From the NCBI GenBank assembly GCA_026260175.1, contig JAKCWW010002720.1:23455-54227 (forward strand): a DNA stretch of 30,773 nucleotides. Reading direction: 5' to 3'. Numbering within the stretch: position 1 is the first letter of the stretch; every line of letters begins with the position of its first letter. The notes under the pieces are model-generated. The model was not told where the DNA came from, did not search any database, and was given only the letters and a program-made list of their open reading frames with translations. Made by a program: the position numbers and the translations under genes. Shown piece after piece: positions 11,680 through 22,177 of the stretch. This DNA is from Reticulitermes lucifugus (Eukaryota > Arthropoda > Insecta > Blattodea > Rhinotermitidae).

Positions 11680-12984
11680 TATTGTACTTATATGGAGTGA
11701 ATTTTACTTTCAATCCAGTTAACAACATGAACTGCCAAAATAACTCAAATCATCTTCAATAAACATACAGAATTTTAATTTACAATATCTGATCCCAATA
11801 AAGGCAACTTGTACTTCAAATGCTCACTCAAGCAACATGGCAAGAATACTCAAAACCTAATAACAAGGTAACAATTTTAATGTCAGAAAAAGGACTTCAC
11901 TTCAGAAATATATTTTTTTAATCTGATGCTGAAATCTTAAGAAAAGCAGACCTGAATCAGTAAAATAATTCACTTATTGAAGGATGGTCCAAATAACAGT
12001 CTATATTAAAATTTCTGTATTAAATTTAACTTTTTAAAAAATTTAAAACATCAAATGTAACCGACAGCAAGGTTAACAGTAACACAAATGTAGCACTCAA
12101 AAACAGGTAAAGTTAAGTTTAAGAAAGTCTTGCATTCAATACTCTGATATAAACTCATGTTTAAATTGTAAGCTGTAATAACTTCTAAGCTACAGAATAA
12201 CAATTTTCATGTTTCCATTTGATCATATCTACACACTGCATTAATGAATAAAGTTCTAAATGACAAAAAAAAAAAAACATGAAAATTTTCACACTGTACT
12301 TATGCTCTTGTTATATAAATATGATGAATTTCAATCACTTCATTAACAATAACATTTGAACCCCACTTAAAGTACTGTAACTGTGTACAGATGCACAGGA
12401 CACAATGTCACTTCTACAGCTGCACTACATAAAAATAAAACATGTTATACTGAGTTAAAACACATTTGCATAACTACATGTTATAAACACTGTGTGTACA
12501 ATATCTAAAACTTTTATAAACTATGTGTAAAAAATATCTCATCCTGAAGAAAATGATGGTATAAAGACTCTTTTCTACATTAATCCATAACTTTTAAGTG
12601 AATGTTAAGTATTATACAAAAATGAACTACAGTATATAGATATTGCATTAGAAAGTGGACGGTCTTGATATCAGTTTCAAATATATTGTACGGTCATGTC
12701 AAGAAGAAACTCTCTTTCCTTACTTGGAAAGAATGCTTAGAATTTATCATAATCATTCCTTCTCACCACTGACAAACACTGTCCCTTGTCAGAGTTTAGT
12801 CAGTGCTTAAAGTTTAGACTCATAGCTTCCACGACCAATTATTTTTTTCTCAAAGAGAAAAAATCTGAGCAAAATATTAACTTCTTTGATTTCCACAAGA
12901 CTGAGGTTCAGATTTTTAATTGTGGCACCATGGTAAGTTCTCTGGTCTGCAACTTATTATCACGTATCTTCAATGGCTAACTGT
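11680..12984. other. gene-free AT-rich stretch, possibly distal yorkie 3' UTR
   Basis: Long AT-rich sequence with an A13 run at 12265-12277 and no recognised repeat. It could belong to a long yki 3' UTR or be intergenic; the sequence alone does not decide. Confidence 0.35.
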
Positions 12985-13007
12985 TCACGTACCACTAAGA
13001 CCATGAA

Positions 13008-13013
13008 TTTATT
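13008..13013 (-). promoter_or_regulatory. candidate polyadenylation signal AATAAA for yorkie
   Basis: TTTATT on the plus strand, i.e. AATAAA in the yki transcript, about 1.27 kb after the stop codon. It is the first canonical hexamer on that strand. A moderately GT-rich stretch (GTGGTACGTG) follows at the expected distance. Such hexamers are frequent in AT-rich DNA, so it may be unused. Confidence 0.3.
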
Positions 13014-13888
13014 TTCTATTACAGTGCTATAATGTAATTCCATATGAACTGCACAAACTGCCGTTTCTGCAGGCAGCAACCTGCGCCGAGACAAATTTCC
13101 TTTGCCTATTGCTGACACAACTTTACAGAATGCCACCAACCTCTCCCTGTCATGTCCATGTAGCATCTATTGACATTGTAGCCTTCTTTAATCACCATCT
13201 AATGTGAAGGTTAACAGTGCTCTTTTCCAATGCCTATTTTACTGCCTCAGCCATGGTCATATATGACCATAATTGCTCCAAATCTGCCAACATCACAACT
13301 TTCACTATGACAACACTGCCCAGCTGGACAAATACCATTTTGGAACAAAACTGTTACAATTTCAGATTTGCAGTCTTGTATTTTGCAACATACAAATGAA
13401 GGATAGAAATTTACCCTTTCGTCACAGTCAATATCAGTGAAACCACAGATTTTCCAAGCATTATTCATATGTCAATAACATGCCTACCAACTCACTCACA
13501 AATTCTTGCAAAGTGTCATTTACCTGGAGATGAAAATTACAAATCAGGAATTATCAAACAGCCTTATATTTTGAGTTGCTTTCCTTTCATTAAACTCAGC
13601 ATCTTACCACCAACACGCTAACAAATTTACTGCAAAGGTTATAATTCCTGGACTTCTGACTTAAAACTAATACGACTGTAACCTCAGAACCTCCGGACAG
13701 CACTAGTTTGTGGTCACTACTGAAATGTTCATCTCCAGCTAAAGTTTCTGTCATATTAACACAATCCAGCTAACTTCCTATTTACAATAACATGAGGACA
13801 TGAACTATAGTTGAAATACTCCTGCTCACCGCCACTGGTCACACATGCAAGCACCTCACCTGTACTTTTTCACTGTTGTGGTGTTTAG

Positions 13889-13973
13889 CCTCTCAAGCAC
13901 ATGACATCATGTCATCCAAAACATATATGTGAGTAACAAAAGTGTCAACGAAGTCACCCTGTGAACTGTAGGG
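13889..13973. mobile_element. possible small TTAA-type element in yorkie 3' UTR
   Basis: The right border GTAGGGTTAA (13968-13977) resembles the ends of the piggyBac-like elements elsewhere in the window. A TTAG followed by CC lies at 13885-13890. Between them is the palindrome atgacatcatgtcat (about 13901-13915). The left end is poor, so this is a weak call. Confidence 0.3.
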
Positions 13974-14278
13974 TTAAGCAAAGACTTTACATTTGTGGAT
14001 GACTGAAAGGATCAATTCCTAACACAGATAAAATGCCATCAAATGCAAAACAGTATAATTTAACAGGTTTCAGAATGCCACCTTTTCTTACTTCAGAATC
14101 AGCGCTCACCAATCAGACAATCTTTCAGGCCATATGGCGTCATATTAGCAAAGGCACTGTCATAATAATTCCGTAAACAAACGACACATACAATTTGGAG
14201 CAACTATTTGTAGAGGCATTGGAAACAGCATCCATAGCGCACATTCTAGAGATCACGCTACACACTGCATATGGCACT

Positions 14279-14368
14279 CTACAGCCACGTCAGAACGTTG
14301 TCGGGTCTGCTGTTCGGGTTGATCAGTGACTGCACGTCGTCGAGAATGTCGCTCGAGAACTCACTGAG
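14279..14368 (-). CDS. yki: yorkie terminal coding exon with PDZ-binding C-terminus
   Basis: Last coding exon: 29 codons plus TAG (14279-14281). It follows the acceptor ccaatgttgtag. The frame reads LSEFSSDILDDVQSLINPNS then RPDNVLTWL. SSDILDDVQSL matches SSDILNDMESV of human YAP1, and the protein ends in TWL, like the FLTWL of YAP1/TAZ. The last four residues LTWL fit a class I PDZ ligand (T at position -2). In YAP/TAZ this tail binds PDZ proteins and influences localisation. The exon is GC-richer than its surroundings, as expected for conserved coding sequence. A second AG lies four bases further in, but using it would break the frame. Confidence 0.95.
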   Translation of the reverse strand, partial: LSEFSSDILDDVQSLINPNSRPDNVLTWL

Positions 14369-14960
14369 CTACAACATTGGAAACTGAATTAGGAACAAAC
14401 AGTGCTGCCACAATATTCTGAACATAAAAGTATCACTACTAATTTACTGTCAAATATACAGCTGAACAATGTTTGAAGACTATGTTAGTTACTTAAAAAA
14501 AGAAAAATATGTACTTAACATACACAAACCTTTATAACAAAAAAAACAAGAAACAAGAATACAAAAATATCTGTTTCAATGTTACTTTATGTGAGCATGA
14601 TTTTGTTCTGTACCGTGTTTCCTGGAATTATATTCAAGAGTGTGTGGTTGTGGTAAACACAAATGACAAACATTTGTACATTACATCTATCACATCTGGG
14701 TAGTCAGGAATGTAAATAACACACTAATAATTTCTTAACATACTCAGAAAATTTCTTGTTTAGATATGCAGGATTCAACACACTGTCAAGGAATCTAACA
14801 CTAACATCAGGTTTTCACAAAGGTGAATAATTGTCTCATGTTCTTATGGTTCAACACACTATGTAGTCTTGTTGGTGTGTACTAAAATTTTAGAACATAC
14901 TACCTCAATCTTCTTCCTCAAGATGGAGGTAGTATATTGCTCCAAAACACTGATACCCAC

Positions 14961-15000
14961 CTACTAGACTACAAGGACCACTACTAGACTACAAGGACCA
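14961..15000. repeat. exact 20-bp tandem duplication
   Basis: The unit ctactagactacaaggacca occurs twice head to tail with no mismatch, in the last yki intron. Perfect identity suggests a recent event or assembly-level duplication. Confidence 0.95.
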
Positions 15001-15096
15001 AGAAGACCACAATCAGAGCACTGATGAATTCTGCTAGTGTCACTCCTGTCCCAGAAGTTGGTCACCATGATGGTACTGCTTATATAAGCAGGTTAA

Positions 15097-15250
15097 CCCT
15101 TTCGCACTGAATGTCAACTACAGTCGACATGCAGTGTGACGCTGAGAAAACTGAATGTCCCCTAAAGTCGTCGCCCAAGAACATAGGCGGCAATTTTAAT
15201 CCTGTGTCTTCTGCAGAGTACACTGGGCACTTAATTCCAGCTCTTAAGGG
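15097..15250. mobile_element. diverged piggyBac-like element in yorkie intron
   Basis: The left border is TTAA (15093-15096) followed by CCCTTTCGCACTGA. The right border is GGG followed by CTAA (inverted: TTAG CCC TTAAGAGC). Inside the left end is an imperfect hairpin, gcactgaatgtc with gacatgcagtgtg. One changed TTAA and weak end similarity make this tentative. It lies in the last yki intron. Confidence 0.45.
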
Positions 15251-15633
15251 CTAAAAAGTATCAAGATGAGAGATATCTCCAATGTCATGCAGTTCATACC
15301 AAGTTTCATGAATACTGGGCAATTAGTGTCTATAATATTGGAGTCCACAACTGAAATAGGGGTTGGATGAAAAAGATGTAGGTCACTGGAAAGCTTCTGG
15401 TAAAGGAACAAAATTTTTTCAGAACTCTAAAATGTTATTAATATTTTAATGTTTGCATTACAGGAGCATATTTCATGATTATCTTAAAAAACCAAGGAAT
15501 ACTTAACTGTAAATCAAAAATCAATGTACACCATTTGCTAAAGAATATATGTTTCTTAAACCTGTCTCTCTCCAAATACGATGTTTGGCATAACGATCAA
15601 CACACATGCAAATTAATACAGAACACAACTCAC

Positions 15634-15734
15634 CTGCAGAGAGGGTACAAGGTCATCTGTCGAGTCGATGTTGTCGCTGAGGGAACTTATGTCTGGACCA
15701 TCCAGTGCTGCCATATCAGCAGGGTTGCCACCCT
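15634..15734 (-). CDS. yki: yorkie exon: acidic transactivation segment
   Basis: This 101-nt exon starts after the acceptor ttgtgctag with the last two bases of a split GAG codon and ends in CTGCAG before donor GTGAGT. The frame gives an acidic, serine-rich stretch with DGPDISSLSDNIDSTDDLVP followed by SLQ. The final VPSLQ aligns with MPSLQ in the YAP1 transactivation domain. Joined to the exon at 16758-16965 it keeps the reading frame. It ends in phase 0, as the last exon requires. It has no motif beyond the acidic composition. In the family this region recruits co-activators in the nucleus. Confidence 0.9.
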
Positions 15735-16325
15735 CTAGCACAACAAAACACAAATAACAAATAGCATGAAATGAAAGCAAATTAGTGGATATACATGTAT
15801 TCTCCTATTACGCTGAGAATCAATCAAAAGCAAAAGATTAGAAATTATGTATGGTACTGTACAGCCCTTCTCCCGAAACGGGCACTTATAATAGACTTTG
15901 GTATGAATTTCATGAACTATGAACTACAGACTGCTTCCTCAAAGAATACTGTAGGTTTAACCTTATCTTATTATAGCACAGAAATAACACTTTAATGTTT
16001 TTTCTGCCATTTATACATGACTAAATGTTACATCATATATCAGTTCAATGACAATACAGGGTAATTTCAAAAGTTCTAAACTCTTGATTACTCATGCAAA
16101 TGCCCTCTGAAGACAACATAAACACACAAGTAACTGTATTGCATATACTTCCATTGTATTAGGATAGTTATTACATTATCAGTTAGTTTACAAATTCCCA
16201 TTCATGTGATTAATAGCACAGAGACTAATAAATTTCTTCTTACATTTAGCAATGCATTCTCAGCTGCAAGAAGAACACAGCAGTATCTGTATATGCAAGA
16301 TTTAGGCTTCCACTGCAATTCAATT

Positions 16326-16412
16326 GAGGTCTTTGCTCTTCTGGGATGGCATGGCTTTGGTTGGTAACAAACTACCAAACCCATGCAACATCCGAGAAGA
16401 GCAGAAGACCTC
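16326..16412. repeat. inverted repeat (hairpin) in yorkie intron
   Basis: The arm 16326-16362 (gaggtctttgctcttctggg and on to ttggt) is complementary to 16374-16412 (accaaac ... agaagagcagaagacctc), with a loop of about 11 bases and a few mismatches. It lies between the LATS-site exon and the acidic exon. Probably a repeat remnant. Confidence 0.75.
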
Positions 16413-16734
16413 AGCATTGGTGTGCTTAAACTTTCATGACTGTCAATGCATTGTAATTTGGGCAACTTTTAGCTTTTTAAAACTATATAATATCAGTCAA
16501 TAAAAGTAAAAATTATTTCAGTACAAATACTGTAGGCTATTGGTGTCTTTAAAGTTACGTATTTTTCATTTACATGATTTCATGTGCATGTTTCTTGCAT
16601 AGGGAAAAGTGAATTTTTGCAAATTTTTGGGAAACTAACCTCCATTTGTAACATTATGTTGGAGAAAAAATTTCTCAAGTTCTGCATTTCTGACTCACAC
16701 AACTGTGTTTTGGGAGTACAGGTACATTCTGTTA

Positions 16735-17025
<291 letters not shown>

Positions 17026-17747
17026 TTACAAGAGATGAAATACTGACTAAGTACTGAAGGTGGATAGATGGTAGCTTCCTTCACTTCACTTACCTGGCAT
17101 ACATGCAGTAAAAGGCTCTGTTACCTCACACTTCATCACCACCCACCTTCAGTACCCAGCAGAGCAGTACAAATTTAGACTCAGTCTAAACATATACAAG
17201 TTACATAAAAAACTGCTAACACCTACAAATATGAAACATTTTCCAATACGTGAGGTTTTTGAGTTTTGAAAAGTGGTAAATATGAAGAACAGTGCCTCCT
17301 GGTGTGTAATGTGATGCTGTGTAGTCTGGTGCATACAGGACGTTTGACAAGCTGTGGACATTACTGTTTCATGGCTTTTTGTGATCAAAAAAGTTCCTAT
17401 CAACATGGGTACTCTCAGCAGTTACTGTTCTATGGGTTTATTTTTAATTCTCGTAAGCAAACTCCAGTGAACTGTTCATACAACTCATGCAGTGGTATTA
17501 TATGCTCTGTGGCCTGAACAGCTGGCAGGTGACAAACAAATTCCAGGCTTATCTGGGCACTTTCATGTGTGATATTCACATCTGAGCGGCAAGGTGTGAT
17601 GTGGCAGAGGGTGGGATTTTCTACAACCTGCTTTATACTCAGGTCAGTGTAAATTAAAGGCAGTTTCCTTCATAAAATTTACCAGATGATGTCTTAATTA
17701 TTTTATTCTGTATCTGTTCTGTAATCCTTAACTTCTTTTCCAAGTTT

Positions 17748-17876
17748 CAAGCGGCCGTAACTCCATTACCATTCAAAATCAGACAAACATTTACATGAAC
17801 TTCTTTGGTCATGAAGACCCAGGAAACCATATCCTACAGTTACACCCACAACTCATGAAACACCCTGTATGTACCA
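17748..17876 (-). repeat. repeat fragment beginning TACAGGGTGTTTCA
   Basis: On the minus strand it starts tacagggtgtttcatgagtt and ends near gttacggccgcttga. A related start, tacagggtaatttcaaaagt, occurs on the plus strand at 16053. TACAGGGTGTTTC termini are common in insect repeats. As the yki exon 16758-16965 lies between the two, they are unlikely to be the ends of one element. Confidence 0.35.
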
Positions 17877-17924
17877 ACAACAAACGGTGAAATGATTAAT
17901 GAACAGAGCATCAGGAAATGTCTG

Positions 17925-18078
17925 AAGGGAAGCAGTCACGGTTTACTCTGAGGTTGTATTCCAGCACTGTTTCGAGGGACAGAGAAAAACCACAAAAACC
18001 CTCATCCAGGATGGCTAATCTGGGTCAAGATTTGAACCTGGATTGCTCAACCCAAAACACGAGTGCTACCCACTTGAT
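17925..18078 (-). mobile_element. tRNA-like repeat family 3 fragment in yorkie intron
   Basis: On the minus strand: agtgggtagcactcgtg, ccaggttcaaatcttgaccc (B-box-like), then gagggtttttgtggtttttc with tctgtccctcg. It matches the block order of 3205-3346. The 151-residue plus-strand open frame from 17918 to 18373 starts in this repeat and is not considered a gene. Confidence 0.5.
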
Positions 18079-18949
18079 TGTGACATTCAACGAACATCAA
18101 AACTGCTCCCATGCAATCTGTCAGGTCCTTTACCCAATCCTGATCATCACAATTATAATTATGTTTTCCAAATCACTTTATGTGAACTACATGTGTCCAG
18201 ACACTGAATTACGTACATCAGGTGCACCAGTTCTGAGCAATGTTACTGTACCATACAATGTAGTATGCACACCATTCACTGCTTACTGCATAAATAAGCA
18301 TGAGATCTTTAATGTTATTGAACTAATGGCAGAATCTTCACATTTAATCACTTCATTTGCCAGAAGAGAGTGAAATCTTGCACTCACCATTAGTAATCAA
18401 ACTTTGAACTTTAACCTAAGATTATATTTATGACATAGTCAATGTCACTGGAACCCTACACAATGTTACTGACATGGCTTTCACATAAGGTATCACAACA
18501 TTTACACAGAAAATACATGATTATTGCTACTGATTCCACAATTCTGCCATTGGTTTGCAGAGAACACGGCTTCATTTAGGCAGATTCTACCTTCTGTCAC
18601 TGAATTTGGAACATATTCTTTAGACACACTATAATGTAATTTACTTATCCCATAAACTGCACTCCATACAACCACTGATGCTTCTTTAAAATCTTTTAAA
18701 ATCCGTTAACAGCTGTAGAGCCCGATGTCTGTCACTTTCCAAGAGCTTTTACTCTGGTTGGATAAGGTGAGTGAATATGGAACTGACCCCCATCTCTACA
18801 CTAAAGATGAGAATGAATGCAGCTGTATCTCCATGCCTCTAATATGCCACTGTGGTGCAGTGTTTGGCATACAGATCTTACTTTCCCTTTGGATAATTTG
18901 AGTTTACAAAAAGATTATGACTTGCTAGTCTAGTCTGAACTAAAGTGAC

Positions 18950-19225
18950 TGCAGCAGCCAGCACAGCAAAGTCAGTACACTGACTAGGCCACAGGCTGGA
19001 CAAGCTCGGGTTTGATTCCTGGCAGAGGCATGAGATTTTAAGTCTTCTCCAAGACATCCACACCGACTCTTCAATGGGTAACACAGGCTCTTTTCTCAGG
19101 GGTACAGGGGCCAGAGCATGATGCTGACTACTCACCTCCATCTCACGTGGAGGTTAAGAAAGCTTACAGCTACACCTCCACTACTCCTGCATGCTTCCAT
19201 GGAGAGCACAGGAAAAACATCACAT
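18950..19225 (+). mobile_element. tRNA-derived SINE family 1 copy in yorkie intron
   Basis: Plus-strand head with cgggtttgattcctgg as B box, then agcatgatgctgactactca and cctccatctcacgtggaggt in the body, then the tail atgcttccatggagagcaca with ggaaaaac. The same block order occurs, inverted, at 29163-29423 and 29979-30182. The minus-strand ORF across it (18878-19141) is not a gene. Confidence 0.65.
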
Positions 19226-19334
19226 TTCCCCAACATAACCACACAAACTGACTCTAAATACTCAAATCAAGGAGAATGGGATGGGTACCACATACGGCAG
19301 AGATACAAAGTACACAAAACATGTTCGCTCATAA

Positions 19335-19512
19335 ACCTGAAGGGAGGAATACCACTTGGAAGACGTATGCAGAGATGGGAGTATTGAATAAAATGTACCT
19401 TTAAGAAACATGGTGGGAGGGCAGGGGCCATTGGCAAACTCTTCTGAACATGCTAATGGAACTTCAGGTTTCATAAAAAGTGGGAACTTCACAAATAGCT
19501 GGGCAACTTCCA
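19335..19512 (+). mobile_element. LINE 3' end fragment, second copy, degenerate
   Basis: Nucleotide similarity to the LINE tail at 29619-29935 is visible by eye: ccacttggaagac, agatgggag, cttcaggtttcat and gggaacttcac align in order. One frame shows GGIPLGRRMQRWEY (compare RPLGRPRRRWED). Several stops and frameshifts are present. It lies directly upstream (in transcript sense) of the yki coiled-coil exon donor, inside the 2.6-kb intron, and abuts a SINE at 18950-19225. Confidence 0.65.
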
Positions 19513-19541
19513 GGACATAACACTACAAATCAAGGTATAAC

Positions 19542-19711
19542 CTGTCTCATGATCTCCTGCTGACGTAGTTTTAACCGTTCGCGTTCCATCTGTAATGACT
19601 GGAGTCTGATCTTCTGTTGGCAAAGCTGAGACTGGGTAGACAGAGGCTGAATCCAGCTGGTGCTATGTTGTGGCAACATGGTGCCTGCAGGGGACTTCTG
19701 GAGATGCAGAG
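19542..19711 (-). CDS. yki: yorkie exon: coiled-coil segment (partial gene)
   Basis: Internal coding exon of the Hippo-pathway transcriptional co-activator Yorkie (YAP1/TAZ orthologue), a nuclear partner of the TEAD/Scalloped DNA-binding protein. The translation has about 56 codons. It contains QKIRLQSLQMERERLKLRQQ, which closely resembles the YAP1 coiled-coil that follows the WW domains. The acceptor reads cttgcttgcag and the exon begins with two bases of a split codon, so an upstream exon must supply one base. The exon ends AGACAG and is followed by GTTATA, a usable but weak donor; reading on would add three codons and hit a stop. It ends in phase 0, matching the next exon. No WW-domain exon was found upstream (to the right) within the window. 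The family assignment is secure; the exact splice ends are predicted from sequence only. Confidence 0.9.
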
Positions 19712-20209
19712 CTGCAAGCAAGAAATATCGCGTGTCACACGACCTACTGACAAATAAATCAATTTAGATATGTAGTAATGTATTTTTGCACCAGCAAGGT
19801 TACTATACAAGAGCACTTTTTATGTTAATTCAGAGTTCAAATTTCTGTCTACACGTACAATTAAGCCCAAAACCTTGATTTTATAATGACACAATTACTC
19901 ATGGATTTATTACTTACTTACTTATTCATTCCCACACTAATTAATGTTTGAAACATATACATTTCTAAGGAAATGCCAAAAGTTAAATAGTTATAACCAT
20001 AATTTTATATGGATTGAAATGCAGTATGTTAATTCCAGGGTGCACAAATCCTGGGCATCAGGTTACCATGGCAACTGTTTTATACAATGGCACCTTTTAT
20101 TTGTGGGTCCTCAGCATAGAACGTGCTGCATGTCACCCTTCTGACACCTAGAACTTTGAGGTGGCTTCTAGGTATCTCGAAAATTTGTGCACTGCTGTGT
20201 TAACTACAG

Positions 20210-20470
20210 CACAAATGAGAAGCATGAATAACAGAAGGCATCTCCTCAGGACAGTCACAGGATACAGATATGAATTTATATATCAGAGAGAAATTGGAAA
20301 TAACAGATATCAAAGCAATAGGAAAATACTATGAAAAGAAATGGCTAAAAAATTTGAATAGTACAATAGATTTCCAGTGCTTGACCAAAGTGTAGAAGAT
20401 ATCAAGGTCATCCAATTAAAACATAGCAGAAATAGATTTAATCCTTGTATCTAGTACAGACTAATCCATG
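20210..20470 (+). mobile_element. degenerate LINE ORF tail (different family)
   Basis: Plus-strand frames give AQMRSMNNRRHLLRTVTGYR, then IREKLEITDIKAIGKYYEKK followed by WLKNLN, then RFPVL. This resembles the 'E.RFLR...GY / IR.EL.I..I...I..Y..KW..H..RM..RFP' tail of jockey/RTE-like reverse-transcriptase ORFs in insects. Frames shift and stops interrupt. It lies in the presumed large yki intron. Assignment rests on pattern memory only. Confidence 0.5.
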
Positions 20471-21059
20471 ACAATGAAGATCAGTAGATAATTTTTGTTG
20501 TTTGAGTATCCACACTGCTATGTCCTACATACATTACAGTCGACAAACATCAGTAAGTGAAGTCTTGTAATGAGATACCAGTGGATTCTCAATGATGTCA
20601 CTGCTAATGAACACACATCAGCGATATGCAACTCATGTGACCAAAGATCATATAGAATAAAAATGTGATTCTCTAAAGGTCTGGGACGTTGGTTGATGAT
20701 TCACTGTTAAGAATATTATACTGGACATTATCCCCACCCAGGGACAGATTAGCTGCATCTAATGCCCGCAAAAACACTGGTTTTATATTACTTTCAAGGT
20801 AAGGACAGAAGAACAGCCAGCTTCCAAAACAATTGTACCTCAGACAGTAAACAATGCTCAACATAATATTCTTACAAACCAAAATTTTATTAAAATTATA
20901 TTAAGCGCTTTGATATTTGGAACTGATAATAAAATCAAGAACCCTTTTGTTTAATTATATCCATGCTACAGGAAAGGGCATATCTGACATCAAAACAGCA
21001 TTAGGTATAGAGACAAATAGGTTGTGTCCATATCTTAGTTTTGTGAAATATTACTTTGA

Positions 21060-21110
21060 TATGAATCCTTGATGATGATCCCAAGTGGGATCGAAACATG
21101 TAGGACTGAT
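21060..21110 (+). repeat. retroelement-like word: palindrome plus CGAAACATGT
   Basis: tgatcccaagtgggatcgaa followed by acatgtagg combines a short palindrome with the CGAAACATGT word often seen near the 3' ends of arthropod retroelements, including Penelope-like ones. A related word (inverted catgtttcggcc) is at 24388-24399. The surrounding 21000-21400 holds a 123-residue minus frame that I do not consider a gene. Confidence 0.3.
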
Positions 21111-21769
21111 CAACAAGATATTGTAACATAAAATATCTGGAAACAACAGAGTGCATTTTGTTGGACTGAATATTGTGTGATTTGATTATCAATAGCGCAC
21201 GGTATGAACAACATAAAAAGAGCTTAATGAATCTTTGTGCACCACAGAAATCGGTAATGTTCTGAGGATGTGAGTGTTTAGGTTTCAACAGGAGTGTAGT
21301 TGACGTACCCATTCCTCTGGGGTACCACGTTATGTCACTGTGAAATTGGCTCCTAACGATTTTAGACAGCATAACAGTCTCGAAATGTCAGGTATCAATT
21401 AGCCAATGATGTGGCATCACATCCCAGAAGAACGGATAACTCAAGGTTTAGAGAAGTAGAGAGTATCAACTCTACATGAAATACCCTGTCTATCAGTTTC
21501 AATCCCACTTATAACCATATAGTGCTGATGGTCTCTTAAAGGGTAGATGGAGTCAGTTGTGTGTGAACAGACACAGTATCAGTCTTACAATTTAGCTGCA
21601 CCTTTGCACAAATAGCCAAATGTTTTCCATGTTGCACACACATACATAAATTCCCTTTCACATCTCACAAATTACACACCAATGAAATGCACTACATTTT
21701 TACTTTTTTATTTATAAGTTGTCAAAAAATGCACGGTGAAGATAATATAAAATCCCTTTCACATGTTAT

Positions 21770-21915
21770 GTTAGGATATGTTACATCAGGTTTGGTTAGG
21801 TTATTATGTTTGGTTATGGACATGCATGTCCGTTGGCATGTCAGGTTAGGTTGGGTTAGGCTGGTTAAGCAGGTTACAGCAGGATACCATTAGCATATGG
21901 TTTGTTAGGTTAAAT
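21770..21915 (+). repeat. degenerate TTAGG-rich (insect telomere-like) interstitial repeat
   Basis: Five TTAGG words and several GGTTA variants occur within about 150 bp, including caggttaggttgggttaggc. TTAGG is the ancestral insect telomere repeat. The array is irregular and contains the 14-bp palindrome ggacatgcatgtcc (21818-21831). Short GGTTAGG-rich tracts are common in insect genomes, so no telomere origin is claimed. Confidence 0.5.
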
Positions 21916-22177
21916 TACAGGCATTCATGTACAGAGCACAGGATTTAACATTCAGAAACTCTACATTTTGTCCGTACAGAGTATTTATGTGTCTCCCACA
22001 ATTCTAAGAATATACTGTGTTTGGCGTTTATTTCAATAAACAGAATTGGCCGCTTGATCTTTATATGATGGAGATGCAGAGTGCTCTGTGGCGTAAGACC
22101 TGAATTCTTAAATATAAGTTTCATTAATTTTAGTCTTATACTGACAGGGAAAAACTTATGTACTAAGAGTAAAACCT

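Larger units (their letters stand above)
12985..14278 (-). other. yki: putative yorkie 3' UTR (extent uncertain)
   Basis: Sequence directly downstream of the yki stop, AT-rich and without a convincing ORF. The first canonical AATAAA on the minus strand after the stop is at 13008-13013, which would give a UTR of roughly 1.3 kb. Longer UTRs are quite possible, because the sequence below stays free of recognisable genes. A bantam-type seed match lies at 14249-14255 and a Pumilio-like TGTAAATA near 13780. The stretch also holds an 18-bp palindrome at 13253-13270 and a possible small TTAA element ending near 13973. The extent is inferred only. Confidence 0.4.
19712..22177 (-). other. presumed yorkie intron, left part
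   Basis: Upstream of the coiled-coil exon in transcript sense. Apart from the LINE tail (20210-20470), the 21060 word and the TTAGG tract it holds no recognised feature. I looked for WW-domain or TEAD-binding exons on the minus strand here and to the right edge and found none. Confidence 0.5.

Noticed and set aside
14961-15000. CRISPR-like repeat
   Set aside because: Only two contiguous units without spacers, in an insect intron.
17918-18373. 151-codon plus-strand open frame
   Set aside because: Its first third is a tRNA-like repeat read in the wrong direction and the rest lacks any recognisable motif.
20673-20882. Minus-strand frame containing RALDAANLSLGGDNVQYNIL, considered as an upstream yorkie exon
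   Set aside because: It does not resemble the WW or TEAD-binding parts, runs into a stop at its 3' end, and lacks a suitable donor. Probably chance or old repeat.
21001-21372. 123-codon minus-strand open frame
   Set aside because: It runs across the CGAAACATGT retroelement-like word and has no domain.
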